Shown here one piece after another: positions 1-8,727 of a stretch of DNA of 64,000 nt (its first letter is position 1; each line of letters opens with the position of its first letter). The position numbers were made by a program, and so were the translations under genes. The notes under the pieces were generated by a model that was not told where the DNA came from, ran no database searches, and saw only the letters and a program-made list of their open reading frames with translations. Origin of the DNA: Clostridium sp. SY8519 (GTDB lineage: Bacteria > Bacillota > Clostridia > Lachnospirales > Lachnospiraceae); NCBI RefSeq assembly GCF_000270305.1, contig NC_015737.1, positions 1,302,501 through 1,366,500 of the forward strand, read 5' to 3'.

Positions 1-1
1 G

Positions 2-769
2 GCAGCAGAAAAGAAAAATTATCGCATGACCATAAGCTATGACGGCACACGGTATGCCGGCTGGCAGAGACAGAAGAAAAATGAACAGACCATACAGGGC
101 AAGCTGGAGCATGTGCTGTCCGTGATGGAGAAAGAGGAGCAGCGGGCAGAGGCCGCCGTGCAGGTCATCGGCGCCGGACGTACCGACGCGGGTGTCCATG
201 CCCGGGCAATGACGGCAAATGTATTTCTGCGGACGGAGCGGACAGCGGAGGAGGTCGGACAGTATCTGAATCAGTATCTTCCGGAGGATATCAGCGTGGA
301 TCAGGTAAAAATCGCGTCCGACCGGTTCCACAGCAGATACAATGCCATCGGCAAGACCTACCGCTACACCTGCTGGTACGGAACCGGCAAGCCGGTCTTT
401 GACCGGCGGTATGTCTGGGCCCTGGAAGAACGGCCGGATGTGGAACAGATGCGCCGGGCGGCAGAGTTCCTTACCGGGCGCCATGATTTTAAGGCATTCT
501 GCGGCAATCCCAGATATAAGAAATCCACAGTGCGGGAAGTGGACCGGATCGAAATCCGGGAGGAATGGCCGTATCTACGGCTGTATTTCCACGGAACCGG
601 ATTTCTCCAGAATATGGTGCGGATCCTGACCGGAACACTGCTGGAAGTGGGCGCCGGGCGGATGCAGGCAGAAGACATGCTGCGGATTCTCGCGGCGGGC
701 GTACGGGCCCAGGCGGGACCCACGGCACCGGCCCGGGGGCTGTGTCTGCTGGAAGTGGACTATGACTGA
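2..769 (+). CDS. truA: tRNA pseudouridine(38-40) synthase TruA, 5' end outside window
   Basis: Isomerises uridines 38-40 in the anticodon arm of tRNAs. The frame is open from base 2, and the residues before the first ATG (base 26) read NYRM-TISYDGT, the usual TruA N-terminus. The gene therefore starts upstream, and the start given is the window edge, not a start codon. The catalytic motif GRTDAGVHA is present with the nucleophilic Asp at about 185-187. The C-terminal half carries the family stretch FLQNMVR. The gene ends 77 bases before a LysR gene on the same strand. Family assignment is firm; only the first few residues are missing. Confidence 0.95.
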   Translation, partial: AAEKKNYRMTISYDGTRYAGWQRQKKNEQTIQGKLEHVLSVMEKEEQRAEAAVQVIGAGRTDAGVHARAMTANVFLRTERTAEEVGQYLNQYLPEDISVDQVKIASDRFHSRYNAIGKTYRYTCWYGTGKPVFDRRYVWALEERPDVEQMRRAAEFLTGRHDFKAFCGNPRYKKSTVREVDRIEIREEWPYLRLYFHGTGFLQNMVRILTGTLLEVGAGRMQAEDMLRILAAGVRAQAGPTAPARGLCLLEVDYD

Positions 770-845
770 GCGAATCCAGTCTGTGGCCGGTCAGATACCG
801 GCAGGATGACAGGAAAATTACGACGGAGCGAGTCGGAGGTGCGGA

Positions 846-1760
846 ATGAATCAGAAGATACGTTATTTTCTCCGGGCGGCAGAAGAAAAAAGCTTTTCCA
901 GGGCGGCACAGCAGATCTATGTATCCCCCCAGGCGCTGACGAAGCAGATTACCGCGCTGGAGCAGGAAATCGGCGGCGAACTGTTTACCCGTTCCTCCCG
1001 GGGAATTGAGCTGACCCGGCTGGGCGTATACGCCCGGGAACAGCTTGGCAAGGTGGAGCGGGAGTACACCGAGGTGCTGGAAACGCTGAAACAGCGGGCG
1101 CATGACGGCAAAGAGCAGATCCGAATCGGCATCTTTTCCGCATTGCCGCGGGATGAGATGGTTACGCCGCTGGTATCTTTCCTCATGGCGTCCTATCCCT
1201 GCTATCAGATCAGCCTGGAGATGCTGGAACTGGAGGAAGGGCGGAAAAAGCTGATGAGCGGCAGGCTGGACATTCTGCTGACGAATGTGCATGAGCAGGA
1301 TAACCTGTTCGGATACGAGGGGCTTTCCTTTGGGGAGCATGACGTAGAGGTGATTGTGTCCCTGCTTCATCCCTGGGCGATCCGGGATTCCATCACCTTG
1401 GAAGATATGCGCCGGGAGACGTTTCTGAAACTGAAGGTGGACCGGGATCATTACAATGTGCCGCTGTCGGAGAATTTTTATGAAAATATCCCCTGCAGAG
1501 AAGTCAGGGAAGTCGGCAATTTTGAGACCCTGATGGTGCTGATGCGGCAGGCGGAGGGGTTTGCGGTGTTTCCCATGATGTTCTACGGAGTGGAAAACGG
1601 GCAGGTCCGCGGATTTCCCTATCCCGGCAGGGCACTGCGCTATCACACGGCGCTGCTGTATCACCGGGACAGCAGGCTGAAGGGCCTCAGCGGGATTGTG
1701 GATGACCTGCGGGAGGAATTTGACCTGGAACCGATTCCGCAGGGACAGAATGGGATGTAA
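846..1760 (+). CDS. LysR-family transcriptional regulator
   Basis: 304 residues, normal LysR length. The N-terminal winged helix-turn-helix (about residues 1-60) contains FSRAAQQIYVSPQALTKQI, and the remainder is an effector-binding domain. A GGAGGT ribosome site lies 5 bases before the ATG. The gene sits 110 bases upstream of a UroD-like methyltransferase on the same strand, so it may control that gene. The effector is unknown and cannot be read from sequence. Confidence 0.88.
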   Translation: MNQKIRYFLRAAEEKSFSRAAQQIYVSPQALTKQITALEQEIGGELFTRSSRGIELTRLGVYAREQLGKVEREYTEVLETLKQRAHDGKEQIRIGIFSALPRDEMVTPLVSFLMASYPCYQISLEMLELEEGRKKLMSGRLDILLTNVHEQDNLFGYEGLSFGEHDVEVIVSLLHPWAIRDSITLEDMRRETFLKLKVDRDHYNVPLSENFYENIPCREVREVGNFETLMVLMRQAEGFAVFPMMFYGVENGQVRGFPYPGRALRYHTALLYHRDSRLKGLSGIVDDLREEFDLEPIPQGQNGM

Positions 1761-1870
1761 CTTCTGGTTACAGCACAGGAGACAGAAACTGATTCCTTCT
1801 GCCGCAGGAAACTGTTAGGATAGAGACAGAAACAAAGCAGTATGACAGGCAGGACAAGGAGGCAGGGGTT

Positions 1871-2860
1871 ATGCAGACACCAAAAGAAGCATTGCTGGCC
1901 GCATTGAAGGGAGAACCGATCGATTTTATTCCGGAAGTTTATTCCGTCATGAAGGATGTGGTATTCCCGGGAGAACGGTATTTCGGAAAAGACAATCAGC
2001 CGGACCCGTACGGAACCGGGCCGGATGCCTGGGGTGTGCAGTGGACCAATCTGGGTCCCAATCCACTGGTCAACGGCAATATGGTGGCCAAAGGCTTTAT
2101 GCTGTTTGACGACATTGAGGACTGGCAGGAAAAGGTGAAGTTTCCGCCGCTGGACTTTATGCCGCTGGAGCAGATTTTTCAGGGCATGAGCGCAGGCATG
2201 GGCGTCAATCGGGAGACAGACGTGGTCTCCTGCCTGCTTCTGTCCGGCCAGTTTGAACGGATGAATCAGATGATCGGGATGGAAAACGCCCTGTGCGCCT
2301 TCTATGAATCTCCGGAGGCGGTCCATGCCTTTTTTGACGCGATGTGCAGCTACAAATTAAAATGCATCGACCTGGCCTTTCAGTATCTGCAGCCCCAGGT
2401 GATCCACATGCATGATGACTGGGGCACCAATAACAATATGTTCTTTGACCCGGAGCTGTGGCGGGAGTTTATCCGGCCGAATGAGGAGAAATACGCCCGT
2501 CGGATTCATGAGCTGGGCGGCCTTTACATCCATCATTCCTGCGGCTATATCATGCAGATCGTGCCGGATCTGGCCGAGATCGGCGTGGACGCCATTGAGC
2601 CGATGATGGTATCCAATGATCTGGACGCACTGCTGGAACAGTATGGAGACCGGATTACCTTTATGGGTGGCATCGACAACCAGAAGCTGGATCTGGATGC
2701 CACATCGGAAGCGGAGGCCCGGGCGATGATCCGTGCGGCGATGGACCGTTATGCGGGAAAAGGCCGGTATCTGCCCTATTACATTCCCACGAATGAAGAG
2801 AAATGGTTCATCTACATGGACGAAGTGAACCGGTACGGCAGGGAAGTGCTGCGCCGGTAA
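1871..2860 (+). CDS. UroD-family (MtaA/CmuA-like) corrinoid methyltransferase
   Basis: 329 residues of the uroporphyrinogen decarboxylase fold, but of the methyltransferase branch rather than HemE. The signature block HMHDDWGTNNNMFFDPELW is followed by a probable zinc site HHSCG. The same layout occurs in the protein at 30,105-31,106, so the two are paralogues. Such proteins move methyl groups to or from a corrinoid protein (as in MtaA/MtbA and O-demethylase systems). A candidate corrinoid partner and activator lie at 22,434-24,666. Start: AAGGAGG 9 bases before the ATG. The methyl donor is not identifiable. True UroD activity is unlikely because haem genes are absent. Confidence 0.82.
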   Translation: MQTPKEALLAALKGEPIDFIPEVYSVMKDVVFPGERYFGKDNQPDPYGTGPDAWGVQWTNLGPNPLVNGNMVAKGFMLFDDIEDWQEKVKFPPLDFMPLEQIFQGMSAGMGVNRETDVVSCLLLSGQFERMNQMIGMENALCAFYESPEAVHAFFDAMCSYKLKCIDLAFQYLQPQVIHMHDDWGTNNNMFFDPELWREFIRPNEEKYARRIHELGGLYIHHSCGYIMQIVPDLAEIGVDAIEPMMVSNDLDALLEQYGDRITFMGGIDNQKLDLDATSEAEARAMIRAAMDRYAGKGRYLPYYIPTNEEKWFIYMDEVNRYGREVLRR

Positions 2861-2893
2861 GCGGACTTTTTTCATATACCTGCGCAAACTGCG

Positions 2894-2923
2894 TTGACAG
2901 TTTCCCGGCAAACAGCCTATAAT
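2894..2923 (+). promoter_or_regulatory. Sigma-A promoter of the thiamine-precursor operon
   Basis: Perfect TTGACA (2,894-2,899) and TATAAT (2,918-2,923) with an 18-base spacer, placing the start of transcription just before the TPP riboswitch. Confidence 0.85.
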
Positions 2924-2935
2924 CTTTTCGGAACA

Positions 2936-3020
2936 GAGCTAGGGGAGCAAGAGCTGAGAGCGCGGGAAGGCCCGCATACCCTCATTACCTGATCTGGATA
3001 ATTCCAGCGTAGGGAAGCAT
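2936..3020 (+). ncRNA. TPP riboswitch (THI box)
   Basis: Contains the conserved THI-box blocks in order: GGGGAGC, GCTGAGA, ACCC, ACCTGATCTGGATAA and CCAGCGTAGGGA. It lies between a consensus promoter and an operon for thiamine-precursor uptake, so it should switch that operon off when thiamine pyrophosphate is abundant. Confidence 0.95.
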
Positions 3021-3039
3021 AACAGATGCAAATAAAAAA

Positions 3040-3125
3040 GATCCCCCACAGTTTCTGAAGCGGATTCTGCTGCCGACCTATGGTCCGGCACAGGCGGCCG
3101 GTTCGTTCTGCGGGGGATCCTTTTG
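3040..3125 (+). terminator. Expression-platform hairpin of the TPP riboswitch
   Basis: GATCCCCCACAG (3,040-3,051) can pair with CTGCGGGGGATC (3,108-3,119) with one mismatch, followed by CTTTTG. The loop is long (56 nt) and the T tract is short, so attenuation is likely but the exact mechanism is not certain. Confidence 0.6.
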
Positions 3126-3144
3126 CGTGAAAGGAGAAGAAAAA

Positions 3145-3441
3145 ATGGAAGCCAGTGTAGCAATCCAGACACTGCCGGAGGCATCGGACGACGAGGAACT
3201 GATCCGCATCGTAGATGAAGTAATCGCTTATATCGCCCGGTCCGGTTATAACTATTATGTAGGACCGTTTGAAACTACGATCGAGGGCCCTTATGACGCC
3301 CTGATGGATATCGTCAAGGAATGCCAGCATATCGCGGTGCGGGCCGGGGCCCCTTCCGTGGCAGCGTATATCAAAGTAAGTTATAAGCCGGAAGGCGAGG
3401 TACTTTCCATTGAGAAAAAAATCGGAAAATATCACGAATAA
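3145..3441 (+). CDS. Thiamine-binding protein, MTH1187/YkoF-like family
   Basis: 98 residues with the small ferredoxin-like fold of the thiamine-binding MTH1187/YkoF group; the block GPFETTIEGPYD is typical. It is the first gene after the TPP riboswitch, and the next gene overlaps it, so it is co-transcribed with a thiamine-precursor ABC transporter. A role as a cytosolic carrier or sensor of thiamine compounds is inference. The ATG at 3,145 is preferred over an in-frame GTG at 3,127 because AAGGAG sits 8 bases before it. Confidence 0.82.
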   Translation: MEASVAIQTLPEASDDEELIRIVDEVIAYIARSGYNYYVGPFETTIEGPYDALMDIVKECQHIAVRAGAPSVAAYIKVSYKPEGEVLSIEKKIGKYHE

Positions 3442-4189
3442 GCTGTATCCGCTGGCGGCGATTGCCGTGATTCTTATTGCCTGGGAGTGCATCTCGTACT
3501 TCGGCGTGGTGCCGAATTTCATGCTGCCCTCCCCGGTGCAGATGATCGCTGCCTTTGTAAAAGATTTTTCTGTGCTGATGCTGAACCTGGCCACTACACT
3601 GATCGAGGCAGTGCTGGGGCTGGTCATCGGTGTGGCGGTAGGATTCGCGGCGGCCTGTATTATGGATCGCTGGGAAGGCGCCTACAAAGCGCTGTATCCG
3701 CTGATCGTGATTACAGAGACCATTCCCACGGTGGCCATTGCGCCGCTTCTGGTGCTCTGGTTCGGTTATGAGATGACGCCGAAGATTGTGCTGGTTATTA
3801 TTATCTCATTTTTCCCCATTGCCGTGGGGGTGCTGGACGGATTTCATTCCGCGGACAAAGACGCGGTGCATCTGCTCCAGGCCATGGGAGCCACAAAATG
3901 GCAGATTTTCCGGCACATCAAGATACCGGGGGCGCTGCCCCAGTTTTTCTCAGGGTTAAGGATTTCCGTGGCATATGCCATCGTAGGCGCTGTCCTGGCG
4001 GAATGGCTGGGAGGCTTCCGGGGACTTGGCGTATACATGACCCGGGTCAAAAAATCATTTGCCTATGACAAGATGTTTGCGGTGATTCTGCTGATTACCG
4101 TGATCAGTCTGCTGCTGATCCTGGCGGTAAATATTGCGCAGAAAAAGATGATGCCATGGAATGAAACAAGAAAGGATGAGACGAAATGA
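3410..4189 (+). CDS. thiX: ABC transporter permease, thiamine-precursor type (ThiX-like)
   Basis: 259 residues, a hydrophobic permease of the TauC/SsuC class with about six membrane segments. The cytoplasmic coupling loop includes AMGATKWQIFRHIKIPGALP. It begins with TTG at 3,410, overlapping the previous gene by 32 bases; AAGGCGAGG lies just upstream and no ATG or GTG start is available nearby. It overlaps the binding-protein gene by 4 bases (ATGA). With the NMT1-type lipoprotein and ATPase downstream, and the TPP riboswitch, it most likely imports a pyrimidine precursor of thiamine (HMP or its formylamino form). Confidence 0.85.
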   Translation: MRKKSENITNKLYPLAAIAVILIAWECISYFGVVPNFMLPSPVQMIAAFVKDFSVLMLNLATTLIEAVLGLVIGVAVGFAAACIMDRWEGAYKALYPLIVITETIPTVAIAPLLVLWFGYEMTPKIVLVIIISFFPIAVGVLDGFHSADKDAVHLLQAMGATKWQIFRHIKIPGALPQFFSGLRISVAYAIVGAVLAEWLGGFRGLGVYMTRVKKSFAYDKMFAVILLITVISLLLILAVNIAQKKMMPWNETRKDETK

Positions 4190-5253
4190 AAAAGAAAATT
4201 TTCAGCCTGCTTCTGACAGCAGGACTGGCCGTGGGGCTGCTGGCAGGATGCGGCAGTTCCAAGACTGGCGACACTTCCGCGTCCGGAAGCGCGGGCAAAA
4301 CAGAAAACAGCGCGTCTGCGGAGGGCACTTCCTCGGGGGATCTGAAAGAAGTGACCTTTGTCCTGGATTGGACGCCGAATACCAACCATACCGGTGTCTA
4401 CGTGGCGGATCAGCTGGGCTATTTCAAGGACGCGGGACTGAAAGTAAAAATCGTCCAGCCGCCGGATGACGGGGCGGAGACGCTGGTAGGAAGCGGAAAA
4501 GCCGATTTCGGCGTATCCTTCCAGGACACCATGTCCTCCCTGATGGCAGGCAAAAAGAAAAGCGTGCCGATTACCGCGGTGGCAGCCGTGATTCAGCATA
4601 ACACATCCGGTATTATGTCCAAGAAGAGCACCGGGATCAAATCCCCGAAGGATATGGCGGGCCACAGCTACGCCACCTGGGACTGGGACATTGAGAAAGC
4701 CATTATCCGGAATGTGGTAAAGGCAGACGGCGGCGACTACAGCAAGATCAAGATGATTCCGGAAACCATCGACGATGAAGTATCCGCGCTGAAATCCGGC
4801 AGCATCGACTGCCTCTGGGTTTACTACGCATGGGCAGGGATTTCCGCCAAAGTGCAGAATTTTGATATTAACTACTTTGCGTTCCGGGATATTAATCCGG
4901 TCTTTGACTACTATTCACCGGTCATCATCGCCAACGACAGTTTCCTGAAAGACCATCCGGACGAGGCGAAAGCGTTCCTGTCCGCGGTTTCCAAGGGATA
5001 CACCTATGCGATCAAACATCCGGACAAGGCAGCGGATATTCTCTGCAAGGCAGTGCCGGAGCTGAACGGGGACCAGGTAAAGGCCAGCCAGGAATATCTG
5101 GCGGATCAGTACCAGGCGGACGCGTCCCGCTGGGGAGAATTTGACGCAAAGCGCTGGAACCGGTTCTATCAGTGGGTCAACAAAAACAAATTTTATGACA
5201 GCAGTATTCCGGACAACACCGGATTCACCAATGAGTATCTGCCGGAAAAATAG
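4186..5253 (+). CDS. thiY: NMT1/THI5-like substrate-binding lipoprotein (ThiY-like)
   Basis: 355 residues. The N-terminus is a lipoprotein signal with lipobox LLAGC (Cys at residue 22), so the protein is anchored outside the membrane. The mature part opens with LDWTPNTNHTGVYVADQLGY, the hallmark of NMT1/THI5-like pyrimidine-precursor binding proteins. It is translationally coupled to the permease by ATGA overlap. The 3' end of the gene looks like the source of a 19-base tandem repeat that follows the stop codon. Confidence 0.9.
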   Translation: MKKKIFSLLLTAGLAVGLLAGCGSSKTGDTSASGSAGKTENSASAEGTSSGDLKEVTFVLDWTPNTNHTGVYVADQLGYFKDAGLKVKIVQPPDDGAETLVGSGKADFGVSFQDTMSSLMAGKKKSVPITAVAAVIQHNTSGIMSKKSTGIKSPKDMAGHSYATWDWDIEKAIIRNVVKADGGDYSKIKMIPETIDDEVSALKSGSIDCLWVYYAWAGISAKVQNFDINYFAFRDINPVFDYYSPVIIANDSFLKDHPDEAKAFLSAVSKGYTYAIKHPDKAADILCKAVPELNGDQVKASQEYLADQYQADASRWGEFDAKRWNRFYQWVNKNKFYDSSIPDNTGFTNEYLPEK

Positions 5254-5310
5254 TGCTCTGCCGGGAAAACAGGGCTCTGCCGGGAAAACAGGACTCTGTC
5301 GGCAAAACAG
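5236..5310 (+). repeat. 19-base tandem repeat after thiY
   Basis: Units begin at about 5,236, 5,255, 5,274 and 5,293. The first, TATCTGCCGGAAAAATAGT, is the last codons of thiY including the stop; the next ones read GCTCTGCCGGGAAAACAGG twice and then a diverged copy. The array therefore seems to have grown from the gene end into the spacer before the ATPase gene. Confidence 0.8.
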
Positions 5311-5390
5311 AATAACTGCCGCGGGGAGCGGGGAACACAGGGCTCTGCGCAGGTGAAAAAGACAGGCGCAAGGGCAGCAGGAGTAATTGT

Positions 5391-6131
5391 ATGCATAAGC
5401 TTGAGACAAAGAATGTCTCCATGTCATTCGAAGAAGGAAAAATCATCGATCAGATCAGTATCCATGTGGAAAAAGGCGAGCTGGTCAGCCTCCTGGGGCT
5501 GTCCGGCAGCGGAAAAACCACGCTGTTTAACTGTATCGCCGGGATCTACCATCCCCAGGAGGGACAGGTCCTTTTAGACGGGCAGGAGGTGACCGGGCAG
5601 ACCGGCCACCTGAGCTATATGCTGCAGAAAGATCTGATGCTGCCCCATTACACCATCGAGGAGAATGTGGCGCTGCCGCTGCTGATCCGGGGAGAAAAGA
5701 AAAAAACAGCTATTGCCCGGGTGCAGCCCTATTTTCCGGATTTCGGCCTGGAAGGAACCCAGAAGAAATATCCGCATCAGCTTTCCGGCGGCATGCGGCA
5801 GCGGGCGGCGCTGCTTCGGACCTATATGTTTTCGGACAATGTGGCCCTGCTGGACGAACCGTTTTCCGCCCTGGATACGATTACCAAGGGGGCGATCCAC
5901 AAATGGTATCTGGATGTAATGAAGCAGATTCAGCTGACCACCGTGTTTATCACCCATGATATCGACGAAGCCATCCTCCTGTCGGACCGGATCTACCTGA
6001 TGACCGGAAAGCCGGGGGTCATAGAGAATGAAATAAAGATCGCGCCGCCCCGGGAGGAACGGGTGGATTTTAACCTGACAGAAGAGTTTCTGGAGTATAA
6101 GCGGCAGATCATAGAGATCCTGCGGCTTTAA
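5391..6131 (+). CDS. thiZ: ABC transporter ATP-binding protein, thiamine-precursor type (ThiZ-like)
   Basis: 246 residues. Walker A GLSGSGKTT, Q-loop region MLQKDLM, ABC signature LSGGMRQRAALLRT, Walker B VALLDEPFSALD and switch His in FITHDIDEA are all present. It powers the transporter formed with the permease and lipoprotein upstream and is the last gene of the TPP-controlled operon. Substrate assignment comes from the neighbours, since the ATPase alone resembles SsuB/TauB. Confidence 0.88.
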   Translation: MHKLETKNVSMSFEEGKIIDQISIHVEKGELVSLLGLSGSGKTTLFNCIAGIYHPQEGQVLLDGQEVTGQTGHLSYMLQKDLMLPHYTIEENVALPLLIRGEKKKTAIARVQPYFPDFGLEGTQKKYPHQLSGGMRQRAALLRTYMFSDNVALLDEPFSALDTITKGAIHKWYLDVMKQIQLTTVFITHDIDEAILLSDRIYLMTGKPGVIENEIKIAPPREERVDFNLTEEFLEYKRQIIEILRL

Positions 6132-6352
6132 GGGACAGGATGCTCTGATTTTTTGAAAAGTACACAGGAAAACCAGGCAGTGAATGCGCAGATCCGGATG
6201 GGTCTGCGCATTTTCCGGTATGTTTCCGGCGCGGAAAGAACCTTGTCTATTCCATGGAAAACCAGTATAATTCAGGACATATCACCTGGGGAAGAACCTG
6301 AAAAAAGGGGGCAGACAGCAGCGGGAAGAGCTGCGGAAAGAACGAGGTTGAA

Positions 6353-7414
6353 ATGGAAAAGATCCGACAGTTTCTGAAAAAGAAAGATGTTATTATTTCC
6401 GGAAAGCGCTACGGAATTGACGCGTTAGGGGCCATGGCCCAGGGGCTTTTCGCCTCTCTGCTGATCGGCACGATTTTAAGCACCATCGGGACCCAGTTCG
6501 GCCTGGCCTGGCTGGTGACTGTGGGAGGGTTCGCCAGCAGTGTCAAAGGGCCGGCGATGGCCATTGCCATCGGCTATGCCCTGCATGCGCCGACGCTGGT
6601 GCTGTTTTCCCTGGCAGCAGTCGGATACGGCGCGGATACGCTGGGCGGCGCCGGCGGACCGCTGGCGGTCTATGTGATTGCGGTGATTGCCTGTGAAGTC
6701 GGCAAACTGATCAGCAAAGAGACGAAAGTGGATATCATTGTAACGCCTGCTGTTACCATTATCTGCGGGGGGCTCCTGTCTATGGCATGCGCGCCCTGGA
6801 TCGGCGCCGGCGCCAGCGCTGTGGGAAAGGCGATTATGTGGGCCACGGATCTCCAGCCCCTTCTGATGGGGATTGTGGTATCCGTACTGGTGGGCATCTG
6901 TCTTACGCTGCCCATCAGCTCGGCGGCGATCTGCGCGGCACTGAGCCTGACCGGGCTGGCCGGCGGCGCGGCAGTGGCAGGCTGCTGTGCCCAGATGATC
7001 GGATTTGCGGTGCTCAGTTTCCGGGCCAATGGAATCGGCGGGTTTGTGGCCCAGGGCATCGGCACCAGCATGCTGCAGATGGGCAATATTGTGCGCAAGC
7101 CGGTGATCTGGCTGCCGCCCACATTGGCATCGGCGATTACCGGTCCCATTGCGACCTGCGTATTCCATCTGGAAATGAATGGCGCGGCAGTGTCTTCCGG
7201 CATGGGCACCTGCGGTCTGGTGGGACAGATCGGTGTATTTACCGGGTGGATGAAGGAGATTTCCAGCGGAGCCAGGCTGGCGATTACACCCATGGACTGG
7301 ATCGGCCTGATCCTGATTTCCTTCCTTCTGCCGGCAGTGCTTACCTGGGCCATTGGCGCCGTCTGCCAGAAAATGGGGCTGTTTGCGCAGGAAGATCTGA
7401 AACTGGATCTGTAG
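6353..7414 (+). CDS. PTS IIC-like membrane protein, PfoR family
   Basis: 353 residues, strongly hydrophobic with about ten membrane segments, matching the PfoR/PTS EIIC-like family (for example GGIVSGMG-like glycine-rich stretches, here SSGMGTCGLVGQIG). No IIA or IIB domain or neighbour is present, so sugar phosphorylation cannot be inferred. PfoR was named as a regulator of perfringolysin, but members look like transporters. It follows the thiamine operon after 221 bases and is followed by a terminator. Confidence 0.78.
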   Translation: MEKIRQFLKKKDVIISGKRYGIDALGAMAQGLFASLLIGTILSTIGTQFGLAWLVTVGGFASSVKGPAMAIAIGYALHAPTLVLFSLAAVGYGADTLGGAGGPLAVYVIAVIACEVGKLISKETKVDIIVTPAVTIICGGLLSMACAPWIGAGASAVGKAIMWATDLQPLLMGIVVSVLVGICLTLPISSAAICAALSLTGLAGGAAVAGCCAQMIGFAVLSFRANGIGGFVAQGIGTSMLQMGNIVRKPVIWLPPTLASAITGPIATCVFHLEMNGAAVSSGMGTCGLVGQIGVFTGWMKEISSGARLAITPMDWIGLILISFLLPAVLTWAIGAVCQKMGLFAQEDLKLDL

Positions 7415-7440
7415 CGGCAGGAGGGAAACCTGCCCAAACA

Positions 7441-7508
7441 GAATCCGGACGTACACAGCGGAAAAATTTCCGTCTAACGGGAAGCCGGTGGTAGGTCCGG
7501 ATTTTTTT
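7441..7508 (+). terminator. Intrinsic terminator after the PfoR-like gene
   Basis: AATCCGGAC near 7,442 pairs with GTCCGGATT near 7,496, followed by a run of seven T. Confidence 0.65.
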
Positions 7509-7593
7509 GTATCATGGCTCCGCGGCGCGGCCGGCCGAAAAATCGGCCAGAGACGGAATCATAGGCATAAGCAAAAGGGAAGGGGCAGAAGCT

Positions 7594-8517
7594 ATGGAAA
7601 TTCGGCGTATTTCACAGGTTATGAAAGAGACGTACGGAACAAAAGTATACCGGCTGTCCCTGGATGCCGGCTGCGGCTGTCCGAACAGGGACGGAAGAGG
7701 CAGAGGGGGCTGTATTTTCTGCTCTGCCGGCGGATCCGGGGATTTTGCCGGCGGCAGTCCGGCAGACCGGGGACGGGACACGGAACCGGCGCCCCTGGAG
7801 GAGCAGATCCGGCAGGCGAAGAAGCTGGTCAGCGGAAAAATGAAGTCGGTCCGGGAGGAAGACCGGAAGTATATCGCCTATTTTCAGGCCTACACCAGTA
7901 CCTACGGGGAACCGGAGCGGCTGCGGGAGATTTTTCTTAAAACCATCCGGCGGGAAGAAATCGTGGTGCTTGCCATCGGAACCAGACCGGATTGCCTGGG
8001 GCCGGAGATCCTGGAGATTCTTACCGAGTTAAACCGGATCAAACCGGTGTGGATCGAACTGGGGCTCCAGACCATACACGAAGAAACGGCCCGGCGGATT
8101 CACCGGGGCTACGGGCTGCCGGTTTTTGCCGATGCTTACCGGAGACTGAAGGAAGCAGGTCTTACGGTGATCGTCCACGTGATTCTGGGACTGCCAGGGG
8201 AATCCGGGGAAGATATGCTGGACACTGTGCGGTATCTGGCGGGGCTTACCCCGACGCTGGACGGGATCAAACTGCAGCTGCTCCATGTGCTGAAGGGAAC
8301 GGAACTGGGGCGGCAGTATGAGGAACATCCCTTTCCGCTGCTGGATCTGGACACGTATGTGGAACTGGTGGTCAGCTGCCTGAAACTCCTGCCCGCGGAA
8401 ACCGTGGTTCACCGTCTGACCGGAGACGGCCCGAAGCGCCTGCTGCTGGGGCCGCTGTGGAGCGCAGACAAGAAGCGGGTGCTGAACCGGCTAAACCAGG
8501 CCATTGCCCGGGCCTGA
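7594..8517 (+). CDS. Radical SAM protein, TIGR01212/YhcC family
   Basis: 307 residues. The iron-sulfur site is the family's wide-spaced motif, with Cys29, Cys40 and Cys43 (CPNRDGRGRGGCIFC). Downstream blocks FQAYTSTYGEPERL, GTRPDCLGPEIL and ELGLQTIHEETARRIHRGY are characteristic of YhcC-type proteins. The reaction is unknown, although a role in RNA modification has been suggested for relatives. The ATG at 7,594 is chosen because AGGGAAGGGG lies just before it; an upstream extension to 7,507 lacks a ribosome site and family similarity. 210 bases separate it from the cobalamin operon. Confidence 0.88.
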   Translation: MEIRRISQVMKETYGTKVYRLSLDAGCGCPNRDGRGRGGCIFCSAGGSGDFAGGSPADRGRDTEPAPLEEQIRQAKKLVSGKMKSVREEDRKYIAYFQAYTSTYGEPERLREIFLKTIRREEIVVLAIGTRPDCLGPEILEILTELNRIKPVWIELGLQTIHEETARRIHRGYGLPVFADAYRRLKEAGLTVIVHVILGLPGESGEDMLDTVRYLAGLTPTLDGIKLQLLHVLKGTELGRQYEEHPFPLLDLDTYVELVVSCLKLLPAETVVHRLTGDGPKRLLLGPLWSADKKRVLNRLNQAIARA

Positions 8518-8727
8518 CCGGACGTTTCCGGTATGCCGCAGGTACCGGCAGAAGCAGCATTGCCCGGATCTGCCCAAACCGAATCGGACAGGAAAGGGTC
8601 AGTCAGAACAGGGGGCTTTTTTGGAGTTTTGTTCGGAAACGCCTGCAGATTATTACCAATTATGTAAAAAAATCACAAGAAAGATTGCAATTTTTTTGTA
8701 TACTTTTTAAGATGGGAGTCAGGAAGC

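Noticed and set aside
489..1664. Minus-strand open frame over truA and the LysR gene
   Set aside because: Antisense to two clear genes with no family similarity.
6153..6377. 74-codon frame before the PfoR-like gene
   Set aside because: TTG start without a ribosome site and overlap with the true gene.
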